The notes: generated by a model not told the origin, from the letters alone. Counted from the stretch's first letter, positions 16,685 through 26,938 are shown. The stretch: 64,000 nt of DNA from Corynebacterium resistens DSM 45100 (GCF_000177535.2 NC_015673.1:620001-684000), one strand, 5' to 3'. Translations and numbers: made by a program.

Positions 16685-17959
16685 ATGATTGATCTGAAGC
16701 TTCTGCGCGAAAATCCCGACGTAGTCCGCGCTTCGCAGCGCACCCGTGGCGAGGATCCAGCCCTCGTGGATCAACTCTTGGAGGCGGATGCCCGCCGTCG
16801 CGAGGCGATCTCTGCAGCAGACGCAGCCCGCGCGGAGCAAAAAGCTTTTTCGAAGTCGATGGGGCAACAGATGCGTACGGCCTCCGATGAAGAAAAGGCT
16901 GCCTTGCGTGAGCAGGGCAAAGCAAAAGCCGAAGCAGTTAAAGCAGTGGAAGCTAAGCAGGCTGAGGCGGAACAGGCAGTCCACGACTTGCAGATGAAAC
17001 TTTCTAATGTCGTGGAGGAGGGCGCCCCTGCCGGTGGCGAAGATGACTTTGTTGTGTTGGAACATGTCGGTGAGCCCACCGAATTCGACTTCGAGCCAAA
17101 AGACCACCTTGAACTCGGGGAATCCCTAGGCCTGATCGATATGAAGCGTGGCACCAAGGTATCTGGCGCTCGCTTCTACTTCCTCACGGGGGATGGCGCG
17201 CTGTTGCAGCTGGGCATGCTGCAACTGGCCGCGCAGAAGGCAGTAGAGCGAGGCTTCACCTTGATGATTCCGCCAGTCCTGGTGCGTCCAGAAGTGATGG
17301 CTGGCACCGGTTTCCTCGGAGCCCACGCTGATGAGATTTATCACCTCGAAGAAGACGACCTGTACCTCGTGGGTACCTCCGAGGTTGCCCTTGCGGGGTA
17401 CCACTCCGATGAGATCATCGACCTCAATAAAGGTCCTGTGCGCTATGCCGGTTGGTCCTCCTGCTTCCGTCGCGAGGCGGGCTCTTATGGCAAGGACACC
17501 CGGGGCATTATCCGCGTGCACCAGTTCGACAAGCTGGAAATGTTTGTTTACTGCAAGCCCGAGGAAGCCCAGTCAATTCACCAAGAATTGCTGCAGATGG
17601 AAAAGGATATGCTCGCTGCCATCGAGGTTCCTTACCGAGTGATCGACGTAGCCGGTGGCGACCTCGGATCTTCAGCTGCGCGCAAGTACGATACCGAGGC
17701 GTGGGTGCCCACCCAGAACACTTACCGTGAACTGACCAGCACATCGAACTGCACTACCTTCCAAGCTCGCCGGCTCAAAACCCGCTACCGCGATGCTGAT
17801 GGTAAAGCGCAGACCGCGGCTACCCTCAACGGCACCTTGGCGACCACGCGTTGGCTCGTGGCCATTTTGGAGAATAATCAGCAGGCCGATGGTTCCGTTC
17901 GTGTGCCCAAAGCCCTGCAGCCATTTGTTGGCAAAGAAGTTTTGGAGCCAAAGAAGTAA
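16685..17959 (+). CDS. serS: Seryl-tRNA synthetase
   Basis: 424 residues, the normal length. The N-terminal 100 residues form the long coiled-coil arm that contacts tRNA-Ser (charged heptads around [12 protein letters not shown]). The class II core shows motif 2, [17 protein letters not shown], and motif 3, [19 protein letters not shown]. Motif 3 keeps its Arg and the following LVAILEN. It begins [12 protein letters not shown] as expected. It heads a same-strand run of acyltransferase, HAD and PGPGW genes with very short gaps. Confidence 0.96.
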   Translation: MIDLKLLRENPDVVRASQRTRGEDPALVDQLLEADARRREAISAADAARAEQKAFSKSMGQQMRTASDEEKAALREQGKAKAEAVKAVEAKQAEAEQAVHDLQMKLSNVVEEGAPAGGEDDFVVLEHVGEPTEFDFEPKDHLELGESLGLIDMKRGTKVSGARFYFLTGDGALLQLGMLQLAAQKAVERGFTLMIPPVLVRPEVMAGTGFLGAHADEIYHLEEDDLYLVGTSEVALAGYHSDEIIDLNKGPVRYAGWSSCFRREAGSYGKDTRGIIRVHQFDKLEMFVYCKPEEAQSIHQELLQMEKDMLAAIEVPYRVIDVAGGDLGSSAARKYDTEAWVPTQNTYRELTSTSNCTTFQARRLKTRYRDADGKAQTAATLNGTLATTRWLVAILENNQQADGSVRVPKALQPFVGKEVLEPKK

Positions 17960-17970
17960 CCTCTGTACTC

Positions 17971-18924
17971 ATGGCCAACACCAAAGATCGCTTCATCCAA
18001 CTGCCCGAAGGGTTCACCCCAGCTTCCGACCACCGAGAGGAAGCACGGGAGTTCCCTTACGCCCGGGTTATCATCCCCATCGCTAAAAAGTGGATGGATT
18101 GGGTGCAAAACCTCGACGTACGTATCGTCGCCCCGGAGAACATCCCGGCCACGGGCGGTGCAATGATCGCCATTAACCACACCGGCTACTGGGATTTCGT
18201 TTATGGTGGCATTCCCGCGCACTTCAATGGCAACCGCTTGGTGCGTTTCATGGCGAAGAAAGAGATCTTTGACGTCAAGGGTGTGGGTGCGCTCATGCGC
18301 GCGATGAAGCACATCCCGGTGGACCGCGCGGATGGGCAGGCTAGCGTTGAGGAAGCTATCCGTCGCCTTCGCAAGGGGCAGCTCGTAGGCATCTTCCCAG
18401 AGGCCACGATTTCGCGCTCCTTTGAAATCAAGGAGTTCCGCCAAGGCGCTGCCAAGATTGCTTATGACGCCCAAGTTCCCCTGATTCCGTTGACCATCTG
18501 GGGATCCCAGCAGGTCTGGACCAAGGGATTCAAGCCCGTCTGGCGCCCGAAGAATGCCAAACTGGTGATGATCGTGGGTGAGCCGGTAGAGGTGACCGCC
18601 GATGCCGCTGAAACCACCGAGCGCTTGCACAGTGCGATGGTGCAACAGCTAGAGGAGAACCGTCGCATCTACGAACAAGAATTCGGTCCCATGCCCAAGG
18701 GCGAATACTGGGTGCCCGCCAGCCTCGGAGGTACGGCTCCTTCGCTGGAAGAAGCCACGATCAAAGATCGGGAAGACCAAGCCGAGCGTAAGCGAAAGAG
18801 GGCGGAGGCTGAGGTAGAGGCGAAACGGCGTCGAGAAGAAGAAAAGCAACAACTGGCCGCAGCACCAGCTTGGAAAAAGCCAGTGGTGCGCCTGCAACAG
18901 CGGTTGAGCCGCAAGAAGAGATAA
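17971..18924 (+). CDS. Lysophospholipid acyltransferase family protein (PlsC-like)
   Basis: 317 residues. The acyltransferase motifs are ordered as in PlsC: NHTGYWDF (NHx4D), the MAKKEIF block, VDRADGQAS, FPEATISRSFEIKEFRQG (the EGTRS equivalent is EATIS, a mild departure) and VPLIPLTIWG. It probably acylates 1-acyl-glycerol-3-phosphate or a related glycolipid. The last 60 residues are a charged Arg/Lys/Glu coiled-coil-like tail, which holds a motif copy (ggcgtcgagaagaagaa). It starts 11 bases after serS. Confidence 0.85.
   Translation: MANTKDRFIQLPEGFTPASDHREEAREFPYARVIIPIAKKWMDWVQNLDVRIVAPENIPATGGAMIAINHTGYWDFVYGGIPAHFNGNRLVRFMAKKEIFDVKGVGALMRAMKHIPVDRADGQASVEEAIRRLRKGQLVGIFPEATISRSFEIKEFRQGAAKIAYDAQVPLIPLTIWGSQQVWTKGFKPVWRPKNAKLVMIVGEPVEVTADAAETTERLHSAMVQQLEENRRIYEQEFGPMPKGEYWVPASLGGTAPSLEEATIKDREDQAERKRKRAEAEVEAKRRREEEKQQLAAAPAWKKPVVRLQQRLSRKKR
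18826..18846 (+). repeat. Copy of the dispersed motif in the acyltransferase C-terminus
   Basis: ACGGCGTCGAGAAGAAGAAA encodes part of the charged tail (RRREEEK). It is near the 3' end of the gene and in the same direction as the gene. Confidence 0.4.
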
Positions 18925-18945
18925 GCGCTAGGAGTTAAGCAGTCG

Positions 18946-19845
18946 ATGCTAAGGCCAATGCGTAGGCCGAAATTAGTGGTTAGCGACGTGGACGGCACGT
19001 TGCTTGATCAACGCGAGCGCGTATCGCCTCGTATGCGACGCATGATCGGTGAAATGGTGCGCAAAGGCACTGTGTTCACGTTGGCCAGTGGGCGCCCCGC
19101 ACGATGGCTTTTCCCAGTGCTGGACCAAATCAACGTGCGCCCGGTTGTGGTCTGCGCAAATGGCGCCGTGATTTACGACAGCGCATTGGATCGGGTGGTG
19201 CACGCGGAGACACTATCGCCCGAAGTGCAAAGGGACATTGTGGGTTCTCTGCGAGCGATGGATCCGGAACTGGGTTTCGCCGCAGAACGTGTCGGCCGTA
19301 GTGCCTTCGATAGGGAAGGGGAGCTGTTTTGCGTGACCGAGAACTACGATCACGCGTGGGCCACAGAAGAGCACACGGTTATTCCTTGGCAACAGTTGGT
19401 ATCCCTCCCTGCGGTGAAATTATTGGTTCGCGATCATCGGCGTAGTTCAGCTGCGTTGTACGACGCTATTGCGCCGCACATTGACCCCGCCTTAGCTCAC
19501 GCGACCTTTTCTTGGGAAGGCGGTTTGGTAGAGATCAGCGCGCCGGGAGTTTCTAAGCGCTCCGCGCTGCAATGGGTCGCGGAATCCTTGGGAGTGGGGG
19601 CTGAAGACGTGGTGGTCTTCGGTGACATGCCCAATGACCTTGAGATGCTGGGCTGGGCTGGAACCGGAGTGGCCATGGGGAACGCACACGCGGAGGTGAA
19701 GGCCGCAGCCGATACCGTCACGTTGAGTAATGATGAAGACGGGGTGGCTGAATATTTGGGGCAGTGGTTCGGTGAGAATCCTACCGGCGGGAACCACACC
19801 AGCGGGCGCAGCGCCGGCTCAGACGGTGTAGCGAGAGGGCGATAA
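18946..19845 (+). CDS. HAD-superfamily hydrolase, Cof-type
   Basis: 299 residues. HAD motif I is VSDVDGTLLD (nucleophile Asp, then the acid/base Asp); motif II is LASGRPARW; the Lys of motif III is in GVSKRSALQWVAE; motif IV is VVFGDMPNDLEML. A large cap between motifs II and III puts it in the Cof/YbiV group of sugar- or nucleotide-phosphate phosphatases. The start ATG 18946 follows AGGAG; an ATG four codons later is also possible. The substrate is unknown. Confidence 0.88.
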   Translation: MLRPMRRPKLVVSDVDGTLLDQRERVSPRMRRMIGEMVRKGTVFTLASGRPARWLFPVLDQINVRPVVVCANGAVIYDSALDRVVHAETLSPEVQRDIVGSLRAMDPELGFAAERVGRSAFDREGELFCVTENYDHAWATEEHTVIPWQQLVSLPAVKLLVRDHRRSSAALYDAIAPHIDPALAHATFSWEGGLVEISAPGVSKRSALQWVAESLGVGAEDVVVFGDMPNDLEMLGWAGTGVAMGNAHAEVKAAADTVTLSNDEDGVAEYLGQWFGENPTGGNHTSGRSAGSDGVARGR

Positions 19846-19847
19846 TC

Positions 19848-20300
19848 GTGTCCGCAATGGGCGAGGCTGTGCACGAGCGCGTGGAAAAGATCCGCGCGCA
19901 CCACGAAAAACTCAAGCAACACCCGCGGTTCGGTTTCCTGATTCGCCCTCTCACCTTGGTCGGCGGTTGGCTGATGCTCATCCTCGGCTTCATCGCGATT
20001 CCATTTCCAGGCCCCGGTTGGCTCATGGTGTTTGTGGCCATCGGCATTCTTTCGCTGGAGCTTGAATGGCCACACCGTTTGTTACATTGGTCGGTCGCTA
20101 AGTATGACGCCATTGATGCCTGGTTTAAGCGACAACCGCTGATAATCAAAGGTCTCATCGGGTTGGTGTTGCTTATTTTGACCTGGTGCATCTTCGCGTT
20201 CTTGTTCTGGGCGGGGTGGAAGCTGGGCATGTTGGATTGGACCCGCCCCTGGCTTCAGCCTGCCGTGGATTGGCTGCCGGACTGGTTGGGGTTGGAATAG
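19848..20300 (+). CDS. PGPGW/TIGR02611-type small membrane protein
   Basis: 150 residues from GTG 19848, two bases after the HAD stop, which suggests coupling. Hydrophobic segments flank the signature IPFPGPGWLMVFVAIGILSLELEWPHRLL, which is characteristic of this family. A second hydrophobic segment (IKGLIGLVLLILTWCIFAFLF) follows. An ATG at 19857 is an alternative start. No function is known. It is the last gene before glf. Confidence 0.8.
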   Translation: MSAMGEAVHERVEKIRAHHEKLKQHPRFGFLIRPLTLVGGWLMLILGFIAIPFPGPGWLMVFVAIGILSLELEWPHRLLHWSVAKYDAIDAWFKRQPLIIKGLIGLVLLILTWCIFAFLFWAGWKLGMLDWTRPWLQPAVDWLPDWLGLE

Positions 20301-21545
<1,245 letters not shown>

Positions 21546-21653
21546 CTGTCGCCTGCCAATGCTCTGTTTGGGCGTGGCGGAAGGCGCTAGGAGCGGACCA
21601 ATCGTGGATAATTGACGAGTAATACTGTCTATGTGGAGGTCCGCTCACAGCCC

Positions 21654-23753
21654 ATGGCTGCTCAAACTAAGTCTGAAAACATGAGTGCTCAAGCTACGTC
21701 TGAATCGTGCGATTCCTTCGATCCCACCCGCCTTGCGCGGGTTATTCTGCCCAAGCGCGGTGAGCCCCGCGATGTGCGCTCTTTGTACATTGTGGAAGAC
21801 GAGCAGTCCACGGCTGGGCGCGTTACTGCTTTATCCCGTACCTCCTGCACTATCCCCGGTGGCACGGAGATTTCCTTCGAAACGTACTTCAACGCTTTCC
21901 CCGCTTCCTACTGGCGCCGTTGGTCCCAGCTAGATGAGGTACAGCTGCGCGTGGAGCTAACCGGTGACGCGCGCGTGGATATCTACCGTTCCAAGATTGA
22001 TGGTTCGCGCATTGCCGTGACCGGCGATGTGGTGGAAACCGACGAATCAGGGCGCGGCACTGCGGAATTCACAATCTCCCTCGCTCCTTTCGAAGACGGT
22101 GGGTGGATTTGGTTCGACATCACCTGTGAATCCGCAGTCACCGTTCACTCGGCCGGCTGGTATGCCACCAAGGAGGCTGCGGGGCAAGTTCTTGTTTCCG
22201 ACGCCACCTTGCCCAATCCCGCGACCGGCGAAGTTACCCGGTACTCCGCCGGCGATGTTCTCCCCGTGGCTGAACCGCGGGTGACCGTGGGCATCCCTAC
22301 GTTCAACCGTCCAACGGATGCAGTGGCCGCACTTGAAGCACTGGCATCTGACCCGGTTGTGGATTCCGTCCTCGATGCTGTGATCATGCCTGACCAGGGC
22401 GATAAGCACCCCGCTGACGAACCCGGTTTTCCGGCAGTGGCTGAGCATTTCGGTGATCGTTTGCGCATTTGTCCGCAAGGGAACCTTGGTGGTTCCGGTG
22501 GCTACTCCCGCATCATGTACGAGGCCCGTCACTCCGAGCGTGGCACTGATAGCCCATTCATTTTGTACATGGACGACGATATTCAGATCGAACCCGATGC
22601 AGTGCTGCGTTCCTTGGCTGCGGCTCGATACGCGAAGTCTCCGATGCTCATCGGTGGCCAGATGCTCAACCTGCAGGAACGCAGTCACCTGCACACCATG
22701 GGCGAAGTGATTGACCGCGGTTCCTTCATGTGGACAGCGGCACCCCATACGCATTACGACCACGATTTCTACGAGCACCCATTGAGGGATCGGGGATCCT
22801 ATGGGAGGAATGCTTCCGGTGAGCATATCGATTCAAAGGATCTGCACCGGCGCATCGATGTTGATTACAACGGTTGGTGGATGTGCATGATCCCGCGCGT
22901 TGTCGCGGAAACCATTGGCCAACCACTACCACTGTTCATCAAGTGGGATGATGGCGAGTTCGGCTTGCGCGCCAAGGATGCGGGTTTCCCAACGGCCTCA
23001 TGGCCGGGAATCGCGATTTGGCACATGGCGTGGTCTGATAAGGACGATGCGATTGACTGGCAGGCATACTTCCATCTGCGCAATCGCCTGATCGTGGCGG
23101 CTATTCAGCACGATGGTTCCCCGCGGGGGATTATTACGTCGATGGCTAAGGCCACCGCGAAGCACCTGTTGTGCTTGGAATATTCCACCGTGGCGATCCA
23201 GAACGAGGCTATGAAGGACTTCTTGGCGGGTCCGGAGCAGCTTTTCGACATCCTCGATACGGCACTTCCGCGTATCAACAAGATGCGCAAGAATTACTCG
23301 GATGCCCAGGTGCTACCAAGCGCAACCGCCCTGCCTGCTCCTTCCGGTGGGCCAGCCGGGCTGACAAATATTCCGCTGAACCCGATTTCTAAGATCACGA
23401 CGTTGACCCGCGGAGTATTCAACAACGCCAAGGCAGCTGATGCACGCCATCATCACGTGCCCCAAGTAAACCTGCCGCCCATCGAAGCACGTTGGTTCAG
23501 CTTGTCCCGCCTCGACGGTGCCACTGTGACCACGGCGGATGGGCGGGGAGTGGTCTACCGCAAGCGCGATCGTGGCCAGATGATCGCATTGGCGAAGGAC
23601 TCAGCACGTCTACAAAAGGAAGTCGCTGCTCGTTTTGACGAGATGCGTACCCGCTACCGCGCCGCACACCCAGAGCTGACCAGTAAGGAAGCGTGGGCGA
23701 AAATCTTCGAACCAGCGCACGCGGCAGCCAATGCCACCCAGGAGAAGAATTAA
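21654..23753 (+). CDS. glfT2: Bifunctional galactofuranosyltransferase GlfT2
   Basis: 699 residues from ATG 21654, preceded by GGAGGT at a loose spacing; a TTG at 21612 is a weaker alternative. It polymerises the galactan with alternating beta-1,5 and beta-1,6 galactofuranose units. After an N-terminal beta-rich domain the GT-A fold shows VGIPTFNRP, GNLGGSGGYSR and the metal site LYMDDDIQIEP near residue 306. WDDGEFGLR and IAIWHM carry the catalytic acids and His as in the mycobacterial enzyme. A C-terminal helical region (RNRLIVAAIQ onwards) completes the length. It is followed by the PAP2 and ubiA genes. Confidence 0.95.
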   Translation: MAAQTKSENMSAQATSESCDSFDPTRLARVILPKRGEPRDVRSLYIVEDEQSTAGRVTALSRTSCTIPGGTEISFETYFNAFPASYWRRWSQLDEVQLRVELTGDARVDIYRSKIDGSRIAVTGDVVETDESGRGTAEFTISLAPFEDGGWIWFDITCESAVTVHSAGWYATKEAAGQVLVSDATLPNPATGEVTRYSAGDVLPVAEPRVTVGIPTFNRPTDAVAALEALASDPVVDSVLDAVIMPDQGDKHPADEPGFPAVAEHFGDRLRICPQGNLGGSGGYSRIMYEARHSERGTDSPFILYMDDDIQIEPDAVLRSLAAARYAKSPMLIGGQMLNLQERSHLHTMGEVIDRGSFMWTAAPHTHYDHDFYEHPLRDRGSYGRNASGEHIDSKDLHRRIDVDYNGWWMCMIPRVVAETIGQPLPLFIKWDDGEFGLRAKDAGFPTASWPGIAIWHMAWSDKDDAIDWQAYFHLRNRLIVAAIQHDGSPRGIITSMAKATAKHLLCLEYSTVAIQNEAMKDFLAGPEQLFDILDTALPRINKMRKNYSDAQVLPSATALPAPSGGPAGLTNIPLNPISKITTLTRGVFNNAKAADARHHHVPQVNLPPIEARWFSLSRLDGATVTTADGRGVVYRKRDRGQMIALAKDSARLQKEVAARFDEMRTRYRAAHPELTSKEAWAKIFEPAHAAANATQEKN

Positions 23754-23754
23754 C

Positions 23755-24297
23755 TTGAACACCACACAATCCACGGAGAGCAGCACCATCACCGGCGATC
23801 CGTGGGGCGAATCCGATCTTCTGGTGGCTATCCAGAAAAACATCTCCGGCCAACCCGGAGTGTTGCCAACAGCTCGCGCGATGAGCTTCTTCGGGGAGCA
23901 CGCGCTGGGATGGATGGCTCTCGCTGCTGCGGGATACGTACTGGATAAACCACGCAAGAAGCAGTGGCTGGCAACGGGCGTGGGGGCATTCTCCGCGCAC
24001 GCTGCTTCCGTCATTATCAAGCGAGTTATTCGCCGGCCCCGTCCGCACGATCCGCGCATCACCATTGGTGTGGGCACTCCCTCCAAGCTGAGCTTTCCCT
24101 CGTCGCACGCGACGAGTTCCACGGCTGCGCTAGTCGGTACTGCTCAAACTGTTGCCAGCCCGCTACCATTAGTGGGCATTCCTGCAATGGCGCTTTCTCG
24201 GTTGGTTCTGGGCGTGCACTATCCCACCGACGTCGTGCTGGGCAGCATCATCGGCGCCACAACTGCCGGTATCACGCGCAAGGTCATGCTCGGCTAA
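23755..24297 (+). CDS. PAP2-family phosphatase (probable decaprenylphosphoryl-5-phosphoribose phosphatase)
   Basis: 180 residues from TTG 23755, preceded by AGGAGAAG at ideal spacing. PAP2 motifs are KRVIRRPRP, SFPSSHATSSTA and SRLVLGVHYPTDVVLG, with several hydrophobic segments. By position between glfT2 and ubiA it matches Rv3807c, which dephosphorylates the UbiA product to decaprenylphosphoryl-ribose on the way to the arabinose donor. The reaction is inferred from context and family. Confidence 0.85.
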   Translation: MNTTQSTESSTITGDPWGESDLLVAIQKNISGQPGVLPTARAMSFFGEHALGWMALAAAGYVLDKPRKKQWLATGVGAFSAHAASVIIKRVIRRPRPHDPRITIGVGTPSKLSFPSSHATSSTAALVGTAQTVASPLPLVGIPAMALSRLVLGVHYPTDVVLGSIIGATTAGITRKVMLG

Positions 24298-24302
24298 AGC
24301 GC

Positions 24303-24322
24303 TGGGCGTCGAGAAAAAGAAC
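24303..24322 (+). repeat. Dispersed motif, GGGCGTCGAGAAAAAGAAC, upstream of ubiA
   Basis: A near-consensus copy in the 47-base gap between PAP2 and ubiA. Together with the copy at 25371-25390 it forms an inverted pair around ubiA. Confidence 0.6.
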
Positions 24323-24344
24323 TAAAAGGACAGGAGAAGAAACG

Positions 24345-25370
24345 GTGAGCGAACAGCAAGACCGCCCGGAATCCCTGCTTGGGTCCGAACCGCACACCTC
24401 GGGCTTGGAGCCGGAACGCGGCCGGTCGGAAACGAGCGTGCCCACAGATTCTTCGGGTCCCCGCGCGCCTCGCAACCTACCTGAGGCCATGATCAAGGCC
24501 ATGCGCCCTAAGCAGTGGGTCAAGAACGCGTTGGTTGTAGCGGCTCCAGCGGCGGCTGGTAGTTCCTCGCTGTTCCACGGCCGGGTGCTGTTGGATGTGG
24601 TTATCGCCTTCGTAGCATTCTGCCTGGCTGCCAGCTCCATCTACCTGATCAACGATGCTCGCGATGTCGAAGCCGACCGTGCTCACCCCACCAAGCGCTT
24701 CCGCCCCATCGCGGCTGGTGTTCTTCCAGTGAATCTGGCTTATATCATGGCCGTGGTTTTGATAATGGCTGCGATAGGTGGATCTTTCCTCGCTACCTCG
24801 GGTTCCAACCTTGCCATCGTCGTAGCGGTCTATATCGCCTTGCAGCTCGGCTACTGTTTTGGTTGGAAGCATCAGCCGGTGATTGATATTGCACTGGTGA
24901 GCTCCGGATTCATGCTGCGCGCTATGGCTGGCGGTGTGGCTGCCTCGATTGTACTTTCCCAGTGGTTCTTGTTGGTCGCAGCTTTTGGTTCGCTATTTAT
25001 GGCCGCGGGTAAGCGCTACGCGGAGCTAAAGCTTTCTTTGCGCTCGGGTGCGAAGATCCGCAAGTCTTTGGAGAGCTATACACCCACCTACCTGCGCTTC
25101 GTGTGGACTCTCGCGGCGACGGCTGTTGTGCTGTGTTACGCGTTGTGGGGCTTTGATCTATCGCAGCGTTCGGATGGTACCGCGGCCGTGTGGTACCAGA
25201 TCTCCATGGTTCCTTTCACTGTGGCTATCTTGCGTTACGCCGCAGATGTGGATCGCGGTGATGGCGGTGCTCCCGATGAGATCGCGCTGCAGGACCGCAC
25301 CTTGCAGCTTCTCGCCTTGGTGTGGATCTTCACCATCGCGATGGCGGTCTACGTCGTACCGGCGTTATAA
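24345..25370 (+). CDS. ubiA: Decaprenyl-phosphate phosphoribosyltransferase (UbiA family)
   Basis: 341 residues from GTG 24345, preceded by GGAGAAG. It transfers phosphoribose from PRPP to decaprenyl phosphate, the first committed step to the arabinan donor decaprenylphosphoryl-arabinose. A charged cytoplasmic N-terminus of about 45 residues leads to an aromatic MRPKQWVKN block, the prenyl-phosphate motif NDARDVEADR with KRFRPIAAG, and the second motif KRYAELKLSLRSG. About nine hydrophobic segments follow the UbiA pattern. It is the Rv3806c orthologue by neighbourhood. An inverted pair of the dispersed motif brackets the gene. Confidence 0.92.
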   Translation: MSEQQDRPESLLGSEPHTSGLEPERGRSETSVPTDSSGPRAPRNLPEAMIKAMRPKQWVKNALVVAAPAAAGSSSLFHGRVLLDVVIAFVAFCLAASSIYLINDARDVEADRAHPTKRFRPIAAGVLPVNLAYIMAVVLIMAAIGGSFLATSGSNLAIVVAVYIALQLGYCFGWKHQPVIDIALVSSGFMLRAMAGGVAASIVLSQWFLLVAAFGSLFMAAGKRYAELKLSLRSGAKIRKSLESYTPTYLRFVWTLAATAVVLCYALWGFDLSQRSDGTAAVWYQISMVPFTVAILRYAADVDRGDGGAPDEIALQDRTLQLLALVWIFTIAMAVYVVPAL

Positions 25371-25390
25371 GAGTTTTTCTCGACGCCACC
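25371..25390 (-). repeat. Dispersed motif immediately after ubiA, inverted
   Basis: gagtttttctcgacgccacc starts on the base after the ubiA stop. On the minus strand it is GGTGGCGTCGAGAAAAACTC, a full-length copy facing the copy upstream of ubiA. Confidence 0.65.
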
Positions 25391-25407
25391 TCGCGCCTGC
25401 TTTTCGT

Positions 25408-25437
25408 CCACTCCCCCTAGGAGTGGGCGATTTTTTT
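25408..25437 (+). terminator. Intrinsic terminator after ubiA
   Basis: CCACTCC, loop CCCTA, GGAGTGG, followed by a run of seven T. It ends the glf-glfT2-PAP2-ubiA transcription unit. Confidence 0.85.
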
Positions 25438-25600
25438 ATACGGGGGGCGAGACCTGTCGGGCTAAAATCCGCGTTCAGGAGATGGTTTTCTGCTGTGAAG
25501 ATGACGGTGGGGGAAGTGTGTGAGAAAACTATTGGTTAGCAACGTAACTTTTTGGTAACGTCACTACCCGACGTAATTCATCTCGAGGGAGTCTAAGTAC

Positions 25601-26620
25601 ATGAACGCTCATCAGACCGCACAGGGCTGGGGAAAGAAGATCCTCTCCCTGTTGGTGGCGCTGACCACCGCAATGGGCTTGGCTACTATCGCCTCGCCTT
25701 CTGCATCCGCGGCAGATAACCGAACCCGCCTGCGCCCCGGCTGCACCTGGAGCCCTTACAAGTTCTATGTGCAGAACTGCTGGGTTTACTCACCTGCAAT
25801 GAAGCAGAAGATCAAGGTTCAGATCAAGCCTGCTTCCCGCGGTGGTAATGCCGGCATTTACATGCTCGACGGCCTCCGTGCTCGCCAAGACTGGAACGGC
25901 TGGACCTACCAAGGCCGTGGCGTGGATGCCTTTGTTAATGACAACGTGACCTTGGTGATGCCTGTTGGCGGCCAGGCGCAGTTCTATGCGGACTGGATCG
26001 CGCCATACGGTGGTACGGGGGGCCCAAAGAAGCCAAAGTGGGAGACCTTCCTCACCCGCGAGTTGCCCGGTTACCTGCAGCGTAACTTCGGTGTGAGCCC
26101 ACGGAATAATGCTGTTGTCGGATTGTCCATGGGCGGTACTGCTGCCATGAACTTGGCGGCATGGCACCGAGATCAGTTCAAGCATGTCTCCTCCCTCTCC
26201 GGATACCTGAACCCAACCTGGCCTGGTATGTACTTGGGAATCCAGTATGCGATGGCCCAGGCCGGTGGCCCGGGTGCTCGAATCTGGGATATGTGGGGCT
26301 CCCCAGTGGATCCGATTCGATTCCGTAATGACCCAACCGTGCAGGCAGGTCGCTTCCGTGGAATGCCGATGTACCTTTCTGCTGCCGGTGGTGTGACCAC
26401 CTCTCAGGAGAACTTCCTCGGTGATCCGGAGGGGGTTGCTTCGGGCGTGGCCTTGGAGTGGCTGTCCCGTTCCTCCACCGCAAAGTTCGAAATGGCTGCC
26501 CGCGTGGCCGGTGCTCGCCCAGTGGTGAGCTACCCAATCAATGGCGTTCACAACTGGCCTTACTGGAATATCGAGCTGCGTAATGCACGTCCTCATATTC
26601 TGCGTGCTCTGAATGCCTAA
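25601..26620 (+). CDS. cmt2: Secreted mycolyltransferase (antigen 85 family)
   Basis: 339 residues. A signal peptide is present (KKILSLLVALTTAMGLATI, cleavage after SASA near residue 38). The alpha/beta-hydrolase core carries the nucleophile motif VGLSMGGTAAMNLA near residues 172-182 and the catalytic His in GVHNWPYWN near 316. It transfers mycolyl groups from trehalose monomycolate to trehalose or arabinogalactan outside the membrane. A Cys pair in RLRPGCTW and VQNCWV could form a disulfide. GGGAG precedes the start. It is a single-domain paralogue of the larger cop1-like gene downstream. The symbol rests on synteny with C. glutamicum. Confidence 0.92.
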   Translation: MNAHQTAQGWGKKILSLLVALTTAMGLATIASPSASAADNRTRLRPGCTWSPYKFYVQNCWVYSPAMKQKIKVQIKPASRGGNAGIYMLDGLRARQDWNGWTYQGRGVDAFVNDNVTLVMPVGGQAQFYADWIAPYGGTGGPKKPKWETFLTRELPGYLQRNFGVSPRNNAVVGLSMGGTAAMNLAAWHRDQFKHVSSLSGYLNPTWPGMYLGIQYAMAQAGGPGARIWDMWGSPVDPIRFRNDPTVQAGRFRGMPMYLSAAGGVTTSQENFLGDPEGVASGVALEWLSRSSTAKFEMAARVAGARPVVSYPINGVHNWPYWNIELRNARPHILRALNA

Positions 26621-26660
26621 GCTCGATTGACTTCCGCCCCATGCTGTGGGCTGTTGTCCT

Positions 26661-26703
26661 AAGGGTGATGTTCCCGCTGGTAGCGGGGCGTCACCCTTTT
26701 TTG
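26661..26703 (+). terminator. Terminator after the first mycolyltransferase
   Basis: AAGGGTGATG pairs with CGTCACCCTT around a GC-rich loop, followed by a T run (cccttttttgtg). Confidence 0.8.
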
Positions 26704-26789
26704 TGTTCCAAGATGGGCGATCATTCCCTTTATAGTTTCCCCGTGGTAACCTAACCCTCAAGTAAAACTTGAAGTTTTCTGCGTGTTAC

Positions 26790-26818
26790 ACAAGCGAATG
26801 TCGAAACGCTTGTAATAA
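26790..26818 (+). promoter_or_regulatory. Probable cop1 promoter/operator
   Basis: The inverted repeat ACAAGCG (26790-26796) and CGCTTGT (26807-26813) abuts TAATAAT, a good -10-like element. A dimeric regulator bound here would overlap the promoter. The regulator is unidentified. Confidence 0.45.
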
Positions 26819-26850
26819 TGACAAACGTCAATTGCCACGCGAGCCAACTT

Positions 26851-26875
26851 CGAAGCAGGAGGGGAACCTGCTTCG
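26851..26875 (+). other. Perfect 9-bp hairpin in the cop1 leader
   Basis: CGAAGCAGG, loop of seven bases, CCTGCTTCG. It lies in the probable 5' untranslated region, about 65 bases before the start, without a T-tract. It may stabilise the abundant mRNA expected for this protein. Confidence 0.5.
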
Positions 26876-26938
26876 GACACGGCGCAGCATGACCGACCCC
26901 CGAACTTACTGACGTTCACGAAGGAAAGAATGTAACTT

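Larger units (their letters stand above)
26621..26938. other. 318-base intergenic region between the two mycolyltransferases
   Basis: No gene. It holds the terminator of the first gene (26661-26703), the palindrome TCAAGTAAAACTTGA (26758-26772), an inverted repeat ACAAGCG-N10-CGCTTGT (26790-26813) running into TAATAAT, and a perfect 9-bp hairpin (26851-26875), then the cop1 ribosome-binding site. Confidence 0.7.

Noticed and set aside
25048..25539. 163-codon frame at the end of ubiA
   Set aside because: A shifted frame of ubiA running into the intergenic terminator and motif; Arg/Ser-rich with no family features.
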